Made by a program: the position numbers and the translations under genes
NCBI RefSeq assembly: GCF_038051925.1
Contig: NZ_CP150634.1
Location: forward strand, 1,116,001-1,180,000
DNA: 64,000 nt
Direction: 5' to 3'
DNA from: Methylotuvimicrobium sp. KM2
Lineage (GTDB): Bacteria; Pseudomonadota; Gammaproteobacteria; Methylococcales; Methylomonadaceae
The notes under the pieces: generated by a model
Database searches by the model: none
What the model saw: only the letters and a program-made list of their open reading frames with translations
Told to the model about the DNA's origin: nothing
In this document: in pieces, positions 24,707 through 33,838 of the stretch
Position numbering within the stretch: the first letter of the stretch is position 1
Layout of the letters: the number at the start of each line of letters is the position of its first letter

Positions 24707-27199
24707 TCAATACGTGAACGAGATTCGGCCAACGATTGAGCGTGGATCGCCCGGGATTACAGCAGATCCGACAAATCGATCTGCAGCGGTGAAATAGCGT
24801 TTATCCAGCACATTATTGGCAAACAAATCCAGTTTCACATTTTTGTATGTGTAGGATGCACCCAAATCCCAAGTGGTAAAGTTGGGAAGTTCGACGCTAT
24901 TGCTATTGTCTAGCGGCCGGTCGCCGACGAAATTGATGCCAGTGGAAAGCGCCAAACCGCTTAAGAGGTTGTTGTCAAAACGGTAATGGGTCCAAAAGCT
25001 TCCCTGATGTTTAGGGGTATTCTGAAAACGGTTGCCCTGGTCGCCGTCATTACTCTTAGTGATATTAGAGTTGATAAAAGCGTAGCCACCTTGAAAATAC
25101 CATTTGTCGGTGACTTGATAGGCTAGTTCGACTTCCGCTCCACGGTGTCGAATTTCCCCGGTCTGTATACTAAACCCCGGATTTTGAAGATCAGGCGTTC
25201 CAACATTGGTACGAGTCAACTCAAAAAACGATGCGGTACCTGATAACCCCCACGGAAAGTTGAACTTGATTCCGGCTTCAACTTGCTCAGATTCCTCTGC
25301 ATCAAAGGGCTGGCCGGTAACAGTGATTGCACCAGGCTGAAAGCCGAAACCTTCTCCGTAACCGGCGAACAGGTGAATCGAATCCGTGGCATGAAAAGTA
25401 CCGCCAATCTGAAAGTTGGTGTTGGACACATTGGTATCCGATTCGAGGCTCGTATAGCGAAAACCGCCCAGCAGATCGAAATACTTCGTGATTGAAATCT
25501 CATCTTGAAAACCGCCTGACCACAGCGTTGCTTCCGATCCAAAAGCAATCGAATTCGGATCCACTTCTGGGGCAATCGTGAGAAAGGTCGGTTTCAAGGC
25601 GTTGATGTCGGGCATATTAACCCTGTCGAACCAAGAAATAGATGAATTCGTTTTCTGAAAATCACCGTTGATATAAATCTGATGTTCCAGAGGTCCGGTT
25701 GTCAATTTACCGGTTAAATCGACTTGCCCAATGTGGACTTTGTCGGCCTCATGAAAATTAAAACGTCCCCCACGGGGAACGAGAATTCCATTACTGGTAG
25801 TATCAACCGATGCCGCATTATTCGAACTGAAGGTTTGATCCATCCTTACCTTGAACTCATGATACTGATACCGAGGGATTACTTTCCAATCTTTCAGGAT
25901 ATCGTTCCAGTTGTCGAGCAAATCAATCTCAACCCATGCCTGAACCAGTGGAGCCTGGGTGACGGCTTCGTCGAATTTCGGTTCACCGAGATAAGTGTCT
26001 CGTGAAATTCGACCTACGCCGCTGTTTACGACAGTTCCAACCGCAGGCAATGCCGGATTCGGTAGATTCTCGACGCGCTGATACTCTGCATTGAAATAGG
26101 CGCGCACCGGGCCACCGTCATCGTATGTGAGCATCAGTCCGAAATTCTGCCGATCCAATTGCTGGAAATTAGTAAAGGTATCGGAGCTTTCCACCTCTCC
26201 GGTGAAGCGTGCCTTAAAACCACCCATCGGCACGTTGAAATCCCACTGACCGCTGGTAATGTCGCCGGCGAATCCAGTCCAACCGCCGCGGGTAAAACTT
26301 ACGTCTGCGCCTAATCGATCGTACGGTCGTTTGGTGATGACGTTAATGATTCCGCCCGGTGAGCCTTCAAAGGCACTGGTTTGTCCGAATAAGTTACCGC
26401 CAGGGCCTTTCAATACTTCCACGCTTTGAATATGACTCAGAGATGAAAAATCGACATCAGAAAAATAGAGTTGCCTTACGCCGTTACGGGTCTGTTCGGC
26501 CCTGAATCCTCGGATACTGACGCTAGGAAACCCGCCGGTAAAACGTGAGCCGAACACATTGGCGGATGGCACTTGCTTCATGATATCACCGATACTTTGA
26601 GCCCCTTGATCCTTGATGGACTCCTCGTTGATAACCTGAATACTTTGCGGTACACGGGTAATTTCGATTGGGAACTTGGTTCCAGCAGTGGAATCCACTT
26701 CTATATAACGGCTTAGATCCCCGCCGATGACTTTCATATCCAACTGCTCCACCGGCCCGGTCCAGGGTTTTTCTTCAGGCTCGGCCTTGACCAGTTCGAA
26801 TTCGCCGGCCGCCGCCAGAAGGCTTTCGGTGCTGAATTCGGTGCGAGGTTTCTCGATGGTGACCGCACCATCATCGGTCAGGCGGTAGCTCAAACCGGTG
26901 TCGTGCAACATGATGTCGAGCGCTTGTTGCGGCGTGTAATTGCCGGCGACTTTGTGGGAGCGGGCTTGCCGGGCCGTGTCCGCGCGGTACAGCAGTTTGA
27001 GTCCGGCGCGGTCGGCCAGTTCGGTCAGAGCACTGTCCAGCGGTTGCGAGGGAATGTCGAAGGATTGCGGCGAGGCGAAAGGGGTATCGCTTGCCACGGC
27101 CGGCGCGGCGATGCTCCCGGCCAATAGTCCGGCCGCTACGGAAAAGAGGCCGAACGCAAACTTGGCGCGGGTGCCTAAATGATCTTCATTTTTTTCCAT
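24707..27199 (-). CDS. TonB-dependent siderophore receptor with signalling domain (copy 1)
   Basis: About 830 residues. The signal peptide (FAFGLFSVAAGLLAGSIAAPAVA) is followed by an STN domain (FDIPSQPLDSALTELADRAGLKLLY). The TonB box/plug follows (SIQVINEESIKDQGAQSIGDIMKQVP, VEVLKGPGGNLFGQ, GGIINVITKRPYD), then a 22-stranded barrel ending in the C-terminal aromatic GRISFTY. An STN domain marks FecA/FpvA-like receptors that signal through FecR and an ECF sigma factor, both found 1.7-3.3 kb away. ATG 27199 is chosen for its AGGAGA Shine-Dalgarno and correct signal peptide; an ATG 21 bp upstream is also in frame. Substrate (probably a ferric siderophore) cannot be told. Confidence 0.95.
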   Translation of the reverse strand: MEKNEDHLGTRAKFAFGLFSVAAGLLAGSIAAPAVASDTPFASPQSFDIPSQPLDSALTELADRAGLKLLYRADTARQARSHKVAGNYTPQQALDIMLHDTGLSYRLTDDGAVTIEKPRTEFSTESLLAAAGEFELVKAEPEEKPWTGPVEQLDMKVIGGDLSRYIEVDSTAGTKFPIEITRVPQSIQVINEESIKDQGAQSIGDIMKQVPSANVFGSRFTGGFPSVSIRGFRAEQTRNGVRQLYFSDVDFSSLSHIQSVEVLKGPGGNLFGQTSAFEGSPGGIINVITKRPYDRLGADVSFTRGGWTGFAGDITSGQWDFNVPMGGFKARFTGEVESSDTFTNFQQLDRQNFGLMLTYDDGGPVRAYFNAEYQRVENLPNPALPAVGTVVNSGVGRISRDTYLGEPKFDEAVTQAPLVQAWVEIDLLDNWNDILKDWKVIPRYQYHEFKVRMDQTFSSNNAASVDTTSNGILVPRGGRFNFHEADKVHIGQVDLTGKLTTGPLEHQIYINGDFQKTNSSISWFDRVNMPDINALKPTFLTIAPEVDPNSIAFGSEATLWSGGFQDEISITKYFDLLGGFRYTSLESDTNVSNTNFQIGGTFHATDSIHLFAGYGEGFGFQPGAITVTGQPFDAEESEQVEAGIKFNFPWGLSGTASFFELTRTNVGTPDLQNPGFSIQTGEIRHRGAEVELAYQVTDKWYFQGGYAFINSNITKSNDGDQGNRFQNTPKHQGSFWTHYRFDNNLLSGLALSTGINFVGDRPLDNSNSVELPNFTTWDLGASYTYKNVKLDLFANNVLDKRYFTAADRFVGSAVIPGDPRSIVGRISFTY

Positions 27200-27313
27200 G
27201 GTTTCTCCTGATAAGGTCACGGCCTAAAGCGGCCTATTGCTTAAGACGGATCAGGAGGGAAAATCTTGTAACGGTAATCGCAAATAAATTTTGTTAAATG
27301 AATTTATTCTTTT

Positions 27314-27395
27314 GTAGCCCGTATGCAGCGAAGCGGAATACGGGAAGGGCGTGGCTTCGGCCTTCCCGGATTGCACTGTGTTTCATCCGGGCTAC
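27314..27395 (+). repeat. REP pair upstream of receptor 1
   Basis: Y-type first. It lies between the Rpn-type gene's 3' end and the receptor's promoter, so readthrough from the upstream gene would cross it. Confidence 0.95.
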
Positions 27396-27508
27396 GGGTT
27401 CTGCGGCTTCGGTATGCCGATTGTCACGGTCTTCGGGAATGCGTGGTCCATTGCGTCTGCTCCTTTTAAGTCGGTCACTTCGGTTTAGGGTGGAGCAAAA
27501 ACAGTTTC

Positions 27509-27591
27509 GTAGCCCGTATGCAGCGCAAGCGGAATACGGGAAGGGCGCGGCTTCGGCATTCCCGGATTGCACCGCGTTTCATCCGGGCTAC
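27509..27591 (+). repeat. REP pair at the Rpn gene stop
   Basis: Y-type first. It ends 5 bp before the minus-strand stop codon (27597-27599) of the Rpn-type gene. The spacer to the preceding copy (27396-27508) has no recognised feature. Confidence 0.95.
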
Positions 27592-27596
27592 GGTGC

Positions 27597-28607
27597 TTAA
27601 TGATCGTCAAACACCGCCGGTAAGTTCGGCGCATCCAGGACGCGCTCGGCCCAGATTTCGAGTTGTTCCGACGTGGCCTGATCGAGACGTTGCTGAATCA
27701 CATCCGGCAGGGGGCCGAAACGTTTGACCAACAGGCGCTGAAGTATTCCAGCTTCGCCTTCAATTTTTCCTTCGATTTTGCCTTCCGCTTTTCCTTCAAT
27801 TTTTCCTTCCATTCTTCCCTCCATTCTTCCTTCTAATTTACCTTGCTCCAGAGCCAAACGCTCTATCGACATCACATAAGTCATCGTTTCCGCCTCCAGT
27901 TGTTTGATTTCATCGGTTAATTGCCGCTCCAACTCATCCGGGAGTTGCATCAGCCAATCTATGACCCGTAACAGCTCCATAATATCCTGACGCGCATAAT
28001 CGCGCGACAACAATAGCCGTATCAATCCGAATTTACCGGCTTTCCTCGCGCTATCGTCTTGCCGGGTGCGATGGGCGTCCAGTTGAGCCAACACCACCAA
28101 CGCGAACGGATTCGGGCTGTTTTCCAGGTCGGTTCGATGGTCGTGCCAATCCTGCAAGCGGATGACCGGAAATTTAAAATCGATTTCGGTGTGCCACAAG
28201 GTTTGTCGGTAATGTCCAAGCTGCCGGACTGGATTGCGGTCGGTCAGAATCGCGAAACTCGCGATGCGCCGGTTCGGGTGACGGTCTTGCAGCCGGTAAT
28301 GATAGCGATACATACGGCGATTGAAGTGCCGGTCGGCCTTGCCTTGAATTTCGACATGGATCAGAACCCAGGTTTCGACGCCGCCGAGCGTAAATACCTT
28401 GACCAACTTGTCGGTGTGCCGGCGTCCGGATTCGGCGTCCCGGACGATTTTTTGCAGTTCGGTATCGAGAAACTCATGCGGCCTTGACCAGTCGATTTCG
28501 GCATGGGCTTCGGGAAACAACAACGCCATGAACTGGGGGAAATAATATTCGAGCGCCTCTTTCCAAGGCGAATCGAAGTCGTTCGATGGATCGGATGGTT
28601 GAGTCAT
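27597..28607 (-). CDS. Rpn-family nuclease / PD-(D/E)XK transposase-like protein with EG-repeat tail
   Basis: The 336-residue protein has the RpnA/DUF4351 pattern: WKEALEYYFPQFMALLFPEAHAEIDWSR, EFLDTELQKIVRD, KLVKVFTLGGVETWVLIHVEIQGKAD (the core D/E-x-K-like strand), and YRYHYRLQDRHPNRRIASFAILTD. Rpn proteins promote RecA-independent recombination in E. coli and are also classed as inactivated-transposase relatives. Residues ~255-285 are a run of short repeats of the form EG(R/K)(M/I), from tandem 12-bp units. It is transcribed toward the receptor and sits among REP elements. Confidence 0.8.
   Translation of the reverse strand: MTQPSDPSNDFDSPWKEALEYYFPQFMALLFPEAHAEIDWSRPHEFLDTELQKIVRDAESGRRHTDKLVKVFTLGGVETWVLIHVEIQGKADRHFNRRMYRYHYRLQDRHPNRRIASFAILTDRNPVRQLGHYRQTLWHTEIDFKFPVIRLQDWHDHRTDLENSPNPFALVVLAQLDAHRTRQDDSARKAGKFGLIRLLLSRDYARQDIMELLRVIDWLMQLPDELERQLTDEIKQLEAETMTYVMSIERLALEQGKLEGRMEGRMEGKIEGKAEGKIEGKIEGEAGILQRLLVKRFGPLPDVIQQRLDQATSEQLEIWAERVLDAPNLPAVFDDH
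27755..27830 (-). repeat. 12-bp tandem repeats encoding EG(K/R)(I/M) in the Rpn gene
   Basis: Repeated TTCCATTTTTCC/TTCCTTCAAT-type units on the plus strand. Copy number varies easily in such tracts, and the reading frame is kept because the unit is a multiple of three. Confidence 0.85.
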
Positions 28608-28655
28608 GGGCTAACGGATAATTTTATCGGATTGAAAAAGTGTAGCATGTAGCAT

Positions 28656-28737
28656 GTAGCCCGTATGCAGCGGAGCGGAATACGGGAAGGGCGTGGCTTT
28701 GGCTTTCCCGGATTGCACTGCGTTTCATCCGGGCTAC
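28656..28737 (+). repeat. REP pair
   Basis: Y-type first. It is 48 bp from the Rpn gene start and is preceded by a short GTAGCATGTAGCATGTAG run. Confidence 0.94.
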
Positions 28738-28750
28738 GGTGCTCAATGAT

Positions 28751-28822
28751 CCTGCGTGGGAATGCATACCGGTCTTGTTGCGGTAGCCAAGGTATGGATT
28801 CTCACGGAGGACCGTGGAAACC
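28751..28822. repeat. Palindromic repeat of the GGTCCTCCGTGGGAAC type
   Basis: This matches, inverted, the sequence at 42859-42948 and its duplicate at 43082-43171 (shared CCGGTCTTGTTGCGG and GCATTCCCACGCAGG). It sits in the 92-bp gap between two REP pairs. Confidence 0.8.
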
Positions 28823-28829
28823 AGAAAAC

Positions 28830-28911
28830 GTAGCCCGTATGCAGCGAAGCGGAATACGGGAAAGGCGTGGCTTCGGCCTTCCCGGATTGCACTGCGTGTC
28901 ATCCGGGCTAC
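28830..28911 (+). repeat. REP pair at the FecR1 stop
   Basis: Y-type first. It is 8 bp from the minus-strand stop of the FecR-like gene (28920). Confidence 0.95.
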
Positions 28912-28919
28912 CATCGCGT

Positions 28920-29867
28920 TCACTCGTGCAATACCGTCAACCAGGGCGTGATCCGGGTTGCCCGGACCGGCAGCGCCGCTTCGATCATCGCGATCACGCC
29001 GTCCCGGTCGCCGGTCGGGAAGACGCCGGTGACTCGTAAATCCGGCAGACGGCCGCCTGCGACGATCGTAGCGCCACGGTAATAACGGTCGAGCTCGGTC
29101 ACGACCTCGAATAGCGGATGATCTTTGACGATCAGCTTGCCGCGTTGCCAGGCCTCGATTCGTTCGATATCGGCGGCGCTTACCGGCTCGAAACCTTGCG
29201 CCGAACCGAAACGGGTTTGATGGCCTTCCTCCAGGCGCAAGGCTTGCACGCCGCTTGAAACCGGCTCGATCTTTACGGTATGTTCCAATACGGTCACGCG
29301 GGTGGCCTTTCGCTCCGTGTGGACTTCGAACACGGTGCCGAGCGCGGTGACGGTGCAATCTTCGGTCACGACCGAAAACGGCCGGTTCGGGTCGGGTGCG
29401 ACGGTGAATAGCGCTTGGCCTCGCCGCAACGTTATCGACCGTTCTTGCTCGTTCCAATCGAGCGCTATCGCGGTATCGGTATTCAACAGCACTTGACTGC
29501 CGTCGGCCAAAACGATCGTGCGCCGCTCGCCGACGCCGGTTCGGTAATCGCTGAAAAAATAGTCGTCGAGTCCCAAAAACGGTAAAACCGCCGCCAACAA
29601 AAACAGTGCGGCCAGTCCCGAGAGTTTGGCCGTCGAAAACCGGGGTTTGACGGTTTCCAGCGGTTTGCCGGCCAGCGCTTCGCCCATGTCGAACCATAGC
29701 CGCTCGGCTTCCGCAAAGGCTTTTTCGTGCGCGGGACTGCGCGCGCGCCATTCGTGGGCGTTTTGCCGGTCCCATTCGGTCGCATTGCCGGAATGCAGTA
29801 AAATCAGCCATTCCAAAGCTCGGTCCGATAAGGCATGGATTTTCGATACGGGTTTTTTGGACATCAA
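28920..29867 (-). CDS. fecR: FecR-like anti-sigma/sigma regulator (copy 1)
   Basis: The 315 residues have the FecR layout: a cytoplasmic N-terminal region (LSDRALEWLILLHSGNATEWDRQNAHEWRARSPAHEKAFAEAERLW), one membrane span (LSGLAALFLLAAVLPFLGL), and a periplasmic FecR domain (YRTGVGERRTIVLADGSQVLLNTDTAIAL, LRRGQALFTVAPDPNRPFSVVTEDCTVTALGTVFEV). The C-terminal STN-like region is ATIVAGGRLPDLRVTGVFP. It receives the ligand-bound signal from the receptor STN domain and controls the sigma factor encoded 149 bp upstream. An open frame on the same strand (28624-29811) is a shadow. Confidence 0.93.
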   Translation of the reverse strand: MMSKKPVSKIHALSDRALEWLILLHSGNATEWDRQNAHEWRARSPAHEKAFAEAERLWFDMGEALAGKPLETVKPRFSTAKLSGLAALFLLAAVLPFLGLDDYFFSDYRTGVGERRTIVLADGSQVLLNTDTAIALDWNEQERSITLRRGQALFTVAPDPNRPFSVVTEDCTVTALGTVFEVHTERKATRVTVLEHTVKIEPVSSGVQALRLEEGHQTRFGSAQGFEPVSAADIERIEAWQRGKLIVKDHPLFEVVTELDRYYRGATIVAGGRLPDLRVTGVFPTGDRDGVIAMIEAALPVRATRITPWLTVLHE

Positions 29868-30016
29868 AATATTTCGAGAGTGGTTTACATACTATGACGT
29901 ATCACGGGGATGTTATCGGCAACGAATTTTACCCGATTCGGGCCGATGGTTCGGGAAAAGATCGTAATTATCGGCAGGACGGCAAGCGAAACGAACTCTC
30001 AACAAGAACGAACGCA

Positions 30017-30520
30017 TTATTGAACACGGTCGCGGCAATGCTGCATCGCTCTGAGCAAATGCTTGGCGACCATGCTTTCCGACAGGTTCAACGTCCGTGC
30101 GATTTGAGCATGCGTATAACCTTCGACTCGATTGAGATAAAAAGCCTGACGGCATTTGTCGGGTAATTCGCTTAATGCTTGCTGCAGGATTTCGAGTCGC
30201 TGCCGCGATTCGCAGCAGACATCGGGAGACGGCAAACCGTCCGCTATGGCGTGAAGGGTTTCTTCATCGGCTTCATGCGGCAAGCGGTTGACGCTACGCC
30301 GTTGATGATCGATGACCAGATTGGCGACGATGCGGAAGATGAAGGCTCGGGGGTTTTCGATGCATTCATTGCCGGATTGATGGGTCATCCGTAAAAAAGC
30401 GTCTTGCAGAATATCGGCGGCGATATCTTGCGATCCCAATTTACGCAGGATGAAACGATCCAACTCGTCCCGGTGTTCGGTGATCAATTCGGCAATATGT
30501 TGAGCGCTTGGTTTCAGCAT
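30017..30520 (-). CDS. ECF sigma factor, FecI-like (copy 1)
   Basis: The 167 residues have sigma region 2 (LITEHRDELDRFILRKLGSQDIAADILQDAFLRMTHQ and NPRAFIFRIVANLVIDHQRRS) and region 4 (LPDKCRQAFYLNRVEGYTHAQIARTLNLSESMVAKHLLRAMQHC). It belongs to the FecI-type extracytoplasmic group used for iron-transport genes. It precedes the FecR gene on the minus strand. Its promoter lies in the divergent gap 30521-30913, shared with the second sigma factor. Confidence 0.93.
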   Translation of the reverse strand: MLKPSAQHIAELITEHRDELDRFILRKLGSQDIAADILQDAFLRMTHQSGNECIENPRAFIFRIVANLVIDHQRRSVNRLPHEADEETLHAIADGLPSPDVCCESRQRLEILQQALSELPDKCRQAFYLNRVEGYTHAQIARTLNLSESMVAKHLLRAMQHCRDRVQ

Positions 30521-30913
30521 TGAGAGTGGAGGAGGTGAAAATCAGAGGTCCATAGAGTTTCCTATCAATTTAGTAAGCATTTATTATGCCTGAGCTTGGA
30601 CGTTTGATTCGGATACCCGTATTTTCTTGCTGTTCCTGGTTTTTTAGTCTTTCCGAAAGCTGCTTTGATGTCTTCGTGTATTCGGAAAAATGCGGCATAT
30701 CCCGCATTTGGGTGTGTGAAATAACCTATTTCTAATGCTTGATGGAATTCTCCGTCATGGGTTTTATGACTAAGCGCAAGACAAATTGTTGTTTAATAAC
30801 AGGCCTGTTTTCGAAAGGCTTACCCATTGCACTGCGAATGGCTTGTTAATTGCTTAATGCTTTAACCGTATGAATTCGGTTGTTCCTCTTCAATCAATAA
30901 TTTTCTAGTCTAA
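30521..30913. promoter_or_regulatory. Divergent regulatory region between the two ECF sigma genes
   Basis: 393 bp that must carry the promoters of both sigma-factor genes. No Fur box or repeat was identified with confidence. A run of A/T near 30830-30910 (GCTTAATGCTTTAACC) is the most likely promoter side for the plus-strand gene. No open frame of note. Confidence 0.4.
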
Positions 30914-31417
30914 ATGTTGGAATTCACTCCCAGCGAAGCGCAAGCCTTGATCGAACGGCACAGAGAGGAGTTGCACCGGTTTTTAGTGCGGCGAATAGCC
31001 TGCGCGGATACCGCGAACGACTTGCTGCAAGATATTTTTTTGCGCTTGATCAATCTTCACAGCGCAGAACCGATCGCTAATCCGCGCGCTTTCGCATATC
31101 GCATCGCGGCCAATTTGGCCACCGATCATTTACGCAAACAACGCGAAACCGACGACATCGATACCGATGAATACACCCAATTGCCGGACGCCTCGCCCGG
31201 CCCCGAACGAATCGTTTTCGGTCGGCAGAAACTCGAGTTATGCGAACAGGCGTTAGAAGAATTGTCGCCGTTATGCTTTAAAATTTTCACGATGAGCCGC
31301 TTCGAAGGCTACAGTCACAAACAAATCGCCGAAGAATTGAATATTTCGGTGAGTTGGGTCGAAAAGAACATCATTCTCGCATTGAAGCAATGTAAAAAAG
31401 CCCTAAACGATGCGTAA
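30914..31417 (+). CDS. ECF sigma factor, FecI-like (copy 2)
   Basis: The 167 residues have region 2 (LIERHREELHRFLVRRIACADTANDLLQDIFLRLINL, NPRAFAYRIAANLATDHLRKQRE) and region 4 (LSPLCFKIFTMSRFEGYSHKQIAEELNISVSWVEKNIILALKQC). It is the same length as copy 1 but well diverged from it. It pairs with the FecR-like gene 443 bp downstream, from which it is separated by two REP pairs. Confidence 0.93.
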   Translation: MLEFTPSEAQALIERHREELHRFLVRRIACADTANDLLQDIFLRLINLHSAEPIANPRAFAYRIAANLATDHLRKQRETDDIDTDEYTQLPDASPGPERIVFGRQKLELCEQALEELSPLCFKIFTMSRFEGYSHKQIAEELNISVSWVEKNIILALKQCKKALNDA

Positions 31418-31421
31418 TTCC

Positions 31422-31504
31422 GTAGCCCGTATGCAGCGCAAGCGGAATACGGGAAAGGCGCGGCGTCGAATTTCCCGGATTGCGCTACCCTTCATCCGGG
31501 CTAC
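31422..31504 (+). repeat. REP pair after ECF sigma gene 2
   Basis: Y-type first. It starts 4 bp after the stop codon of the sigma gene. Confidence 0.95.
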
Positions 31505-31633
31505 GTTGCTCGATAATCGTCAAAAAATTAAGACCGAACGGGATTTGCAATCCCGTTCGAAGCGTTCTTGAAACCGCAAGGCAGATGAAAAGTTTGGGTC
31601 GGAGTTCAAACCTCGTGCCCAATGGAGTCGGTC

Positions 31634-31715
31634 GTAGCCCGTATGCAGTGCAGCGGAATTCGGGACAGGCGTGGCTTCGATCGTCCCGGATTGCGTTACG
31701 CTCCATCCGGGCTAC
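31634..31715 (+). repeat. REP pair between sigma 2 and FecR 2
   Basis: Y-type first. The second of two copies that interrupt the expected sigma-FecR operon. The following 145 bp hold an AT-rich stretch (AATATTAAAAGGACATG) that may be the fecR 2 promoter. Confidence 0.94.
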
Positions 31716-31860
31716 GGGCTCATAATTTGACGTCAGCGATTTTTAATCCGGGAACTTTTCAAAATAAGCACATCAATAATACGGTAAACTAACGTCCATT
31801 CGTCTTAATATTAAAAGGACATGTTTTTTTACCGCTTCATTATTCATCCGCCTATCCGAT

Positions 31861-32880
31861 ATGCCGCCAGATAACAACGAAACATTGGAAGACGAAGCGC
31901 TGGTCTGGTTGGCGCGCATGACCTCGGGCGAATTCGGTTTGGCGCAAGAGCGCGAATTGGAGCGTTGGCTGGCGCAAGGCGAAAACCGGCGGCGGGCGCT
32001 TGCCGAGGCGCTCGAGTTGTGGCAAGCCCTCGGCCGCTTACAGGACAGCGCGCTTGTCGCCCGCTATTTGGATAACAACGGTAAGGCCGGCGCGGATAGC
32101 AAAAGCCATCCAACCTTGAAAGCCGATCCGAAACAGCCGAAGCCTGCCGGAAAAAAAAGGATCTCGCGATGGGCGCCGCTTGCCGTGGCGGCCTGCCTGA
32201 TTTTACTGATAGGCTGGTTAAACCCATACGCCGGCATTCAGCCTTGGCTGGCCGATTACCGTACCGCGATCGGAGCGCGGCAAACCGTGCAGTTGGCGGA
32301 CGGCAGCCGGATCTATCTCAACTCCGGCAGCGCCTTGAATACCCGTTACACTCCCGAAGCGCGCCGGGTCGAACTGATTTCCGGCGAGGCCGAATTCGTG
32401 GTCGGCAAAAATCCCGGCCGGCCGTTCATCGTCACGGCCGGAGGCCATGAAATCAAAGCGCTCGGTACCGAGTTTATTGTCCGCAAACGAAGCCGCGAAG
32501 TCAGCGTCACCGTCATCGAAAGCGCCGTGCAAGTTGCGCAGCCAGACTATCCCACCATCGACGCTGTTGTTTTGCATCCGGGCGAGCAGGTTAGGGCGGC
32601 CGTCGGGCAACAGCCCGGTGCGGCGGTGCAGGTAAAAATCGAGAAAGTACGGGCGTGGCGCGATAACCGTCTGATTTTCGAATCGGAACCGCTGGACAAG
32701 GTCATCGAAGAAATCAACCGCTACCGCCCCGGCCGAGTGATTCTGGCCGACAAAACTTTGGCGGCGCACCGGGTCAGCGGCGTATTCGACATCGACCGAA
32801 TCGACCGGATTTTAGCGGTCATTAGCCAAACCCTGCCGGTCAAATCGGCCGGCATTGGTAAATATGTGATGCTGTACTAA
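31861..32880 (+). CDS. fecR: FecR-like regulator (copy 2)
   Basis: The 339 residues have a cytoplasmic domain (LEDEALVWLARMTSGEFGLAQERELERWLAQGENRRRALAEALELWQAL), a membrane span (APLAVAACLILLIGWL), the FecR domain (YRTAIGARQTVQLADGSRIYLNSGSALNTRY, LISGEAEFVVGKNPGRPFIV, GHEIKALGTEFIVR), and the C-terminal region (EINRYRPGRVILADKTLAAHRVSGVFDIDRIDRILAVISQTLPV). Function as for copy 1. Its stop codon (32878-32880) is 1 bp from a REP pair. Confidence 0.93.
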   Translation: MPPDNNETLEDEALVWLARMTSGEFGLAQERELERWLAQGENRRRALAEALELWQALGRLQDSALVARYLDNNGKAGADSKSHPTLKADPKQPKPAGKKRISRWAPLAVAACLILLIGWLNPYAGIQPWLADYRTAIGARQTVQLADGSRIYLNSGSALNTRYTPEARRVELISGEAEFVVGKNPGRPFIVTAGGHEIKALGTEFIVRKRSREVSVTVIESAVQVAQPDYPTIDAVVLHPGEQVRAAVGQQPGAAVQVKIEKVRAWRDNRLIFESEPLDKVIEEINRYRPGRVILADKTLAAHRVSGVFDIDRIDRILAVISQTLPVKSAGIGKYVMLY

Positions 32881-32881
32881 A

Positions 32882-32963
32882 GTAGCCCGGATGGAGCGTA
32901 GCGCAATCCGGGATAATCGGAGCCACGAACGCCCCGTATTCCGCTACGCTTCATACGGGCTAC
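32882..32963 (+). repeat. REP pair immediately 5' of the RAYT gene
   Basis: G-type first. It lies between the fecR 2 stop (1 bp away) and the RAYT start (38 bp away). Confidence 0.96.
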
Positions 32964-33001
32964 GGAACTACGAAACGACACTCTATCGATCAAGGTAATC
33001 A

Positions 33002-33529
33002 ATGGTTTCATATCGCCGTAACCGAGTGGCAGGCGGTACCTATTTCTTTACCGTGACCTTGCAAAAAAGGAACCGCTCGCTGCTTGTCGATTACATCGAA
33101 GACTTACGGGAATCGGTTCGGGATGTGCGGCGCGAACATCCGTTTCATATCGAAGCCTGGGTTGTGCTGCCCGAACATTTGCACGCCATTTGGACCCTGC
33201 CGCCTGAAGATAGAGACTATTCAATGCGTTGGAAACGGATCAAGAGGCAATTTACCAACAGCCTCGTCGAAGCCGGCGTAGCCGTGAAAAAGAACCGCCG
33301 GGGCGAATACGATCTATGGCAAAACCGGTTCTGGGAACATACGATCAGGAATGAGTCCGACTTAAACCGGCATTTCGATTACATCCATTACAACCCCGTC
33401 AAACACGGGCTGGTAACTCGCGTTCGGGACTGGCCCTATTCGACGTTCCACCGATATGTCAAAGCAGGAATCTATCGGGCCGATTGGGGCGATGAAACAC
33501 AACATTGTGAAGGCGACTACGGCGAATAA
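33002..33529 (+). CDS. REP-associated tyrosine transposase (RAYT, Y1_Tnp family)
   Basis: The 175-residue protein shows the RAYT/IS200-like HUH layout. The N-terminal strand YRRNRVAGGTYFFTVTL is typical ('.G..YF.T...'). The HUH pair is H59-L60-H61 within WVVLPEHLHAIWTLP. A tyrosine-containing helix, HFDYIHYNPVKHGLV, gives Y127 as the likely nucleophile (Y130 nearby). Conserved RAYT spacing MRWKRIKRQFT and NRFWEHTIRNESDL is also seen. RAYTs are single-copy, non-mobile relatives of IS200 transposases that recognise REP hairpins preceded by GTAG and can nick and join single-stranded REP DNA. Here the gene is flanked on both sides by REP pairs, with the downstream one starting 1 bp after its stop. 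No sign of decay was seen. Confidence 0.95.
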   Translation: MVSYRRNRVAGGTYFFTVTLQKRNRSLLVDYIEDLRESVRDVRREHPFHIEAWVVLPEHLHAIWTLPPEDRDYSMRWKRIKRQFTNSLVEAGVAVKKNRRGEYDLWQNRFWEHTIRNESDLNRHFDYIHYNPVKHGLVTRVRDWPYSTFHRYVKAGIYRADWGDETQHCEGDYGE

Positions 33530-33530
33530 T

Positions 33531-33562
33531 CCCGTATTCCGCTTGCGCTGCATACGGGCTAC
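33531..33562 (+). repeat. Single Y-type REP hairpin at the RAYT stop
   Basis: This is half of a normal pair (CCCGTATTCCGC...GCATACGGGCTAC). It starts 1 bp after the RAYT stop codon, with GTAG on the minus strand at its far end. Confidence 0.92.
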
Positions 33563-33573
33563 AAAGCAAACCC

Positions 33574-33655
33574 GTAGCCCGGATGGAGCAAAGCGCAATC
33601 CGGGACAATCGAAGCCACGCCTTCCCCGTATTCCGCTACGCTGCATACGGGCTAC
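33574..33655 (+). repeat. REP pair 3' of RAYT
   Basis: G-type first, 11 bp after the single hairpin. Confidence 0.95.
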
Positions 33656-33666
33656 ACAGCAATCCC

Positions 33667-33749
33667 GTAGCCCGGATGAAGCAACGCGCAATCCGGGACA
33701 ATCGAAGCCATGAACTCTCCGTATTACGCTTGCGCTCGATACGGGCTAC
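33667..33749 (+). repeat. REP pair 3' of RAYT, second copy
   Basis: G-type first, in the same orientation as the preceding copy and 11 bp from it. It has substitutions in the loops (GAAGCAACGCGC). Confidence 0.93.
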
Positions 33750-33838
33750 GAAACCCTTCCAAATAAAAAAATAAAAAAAACAGTGCGGTACTTTATCACT
33801 TCTCCGTCTTATCAAAGACACCGTTCATTTTTCGATAA

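Noticed and set aside
28624..29811. 395-codon open frame on the minus strand overlapping fecR copy 1
   Set aside because: It is read in another frame of a recognised FecR gene, is Arg-rich with no motif, and runs into REP elements.
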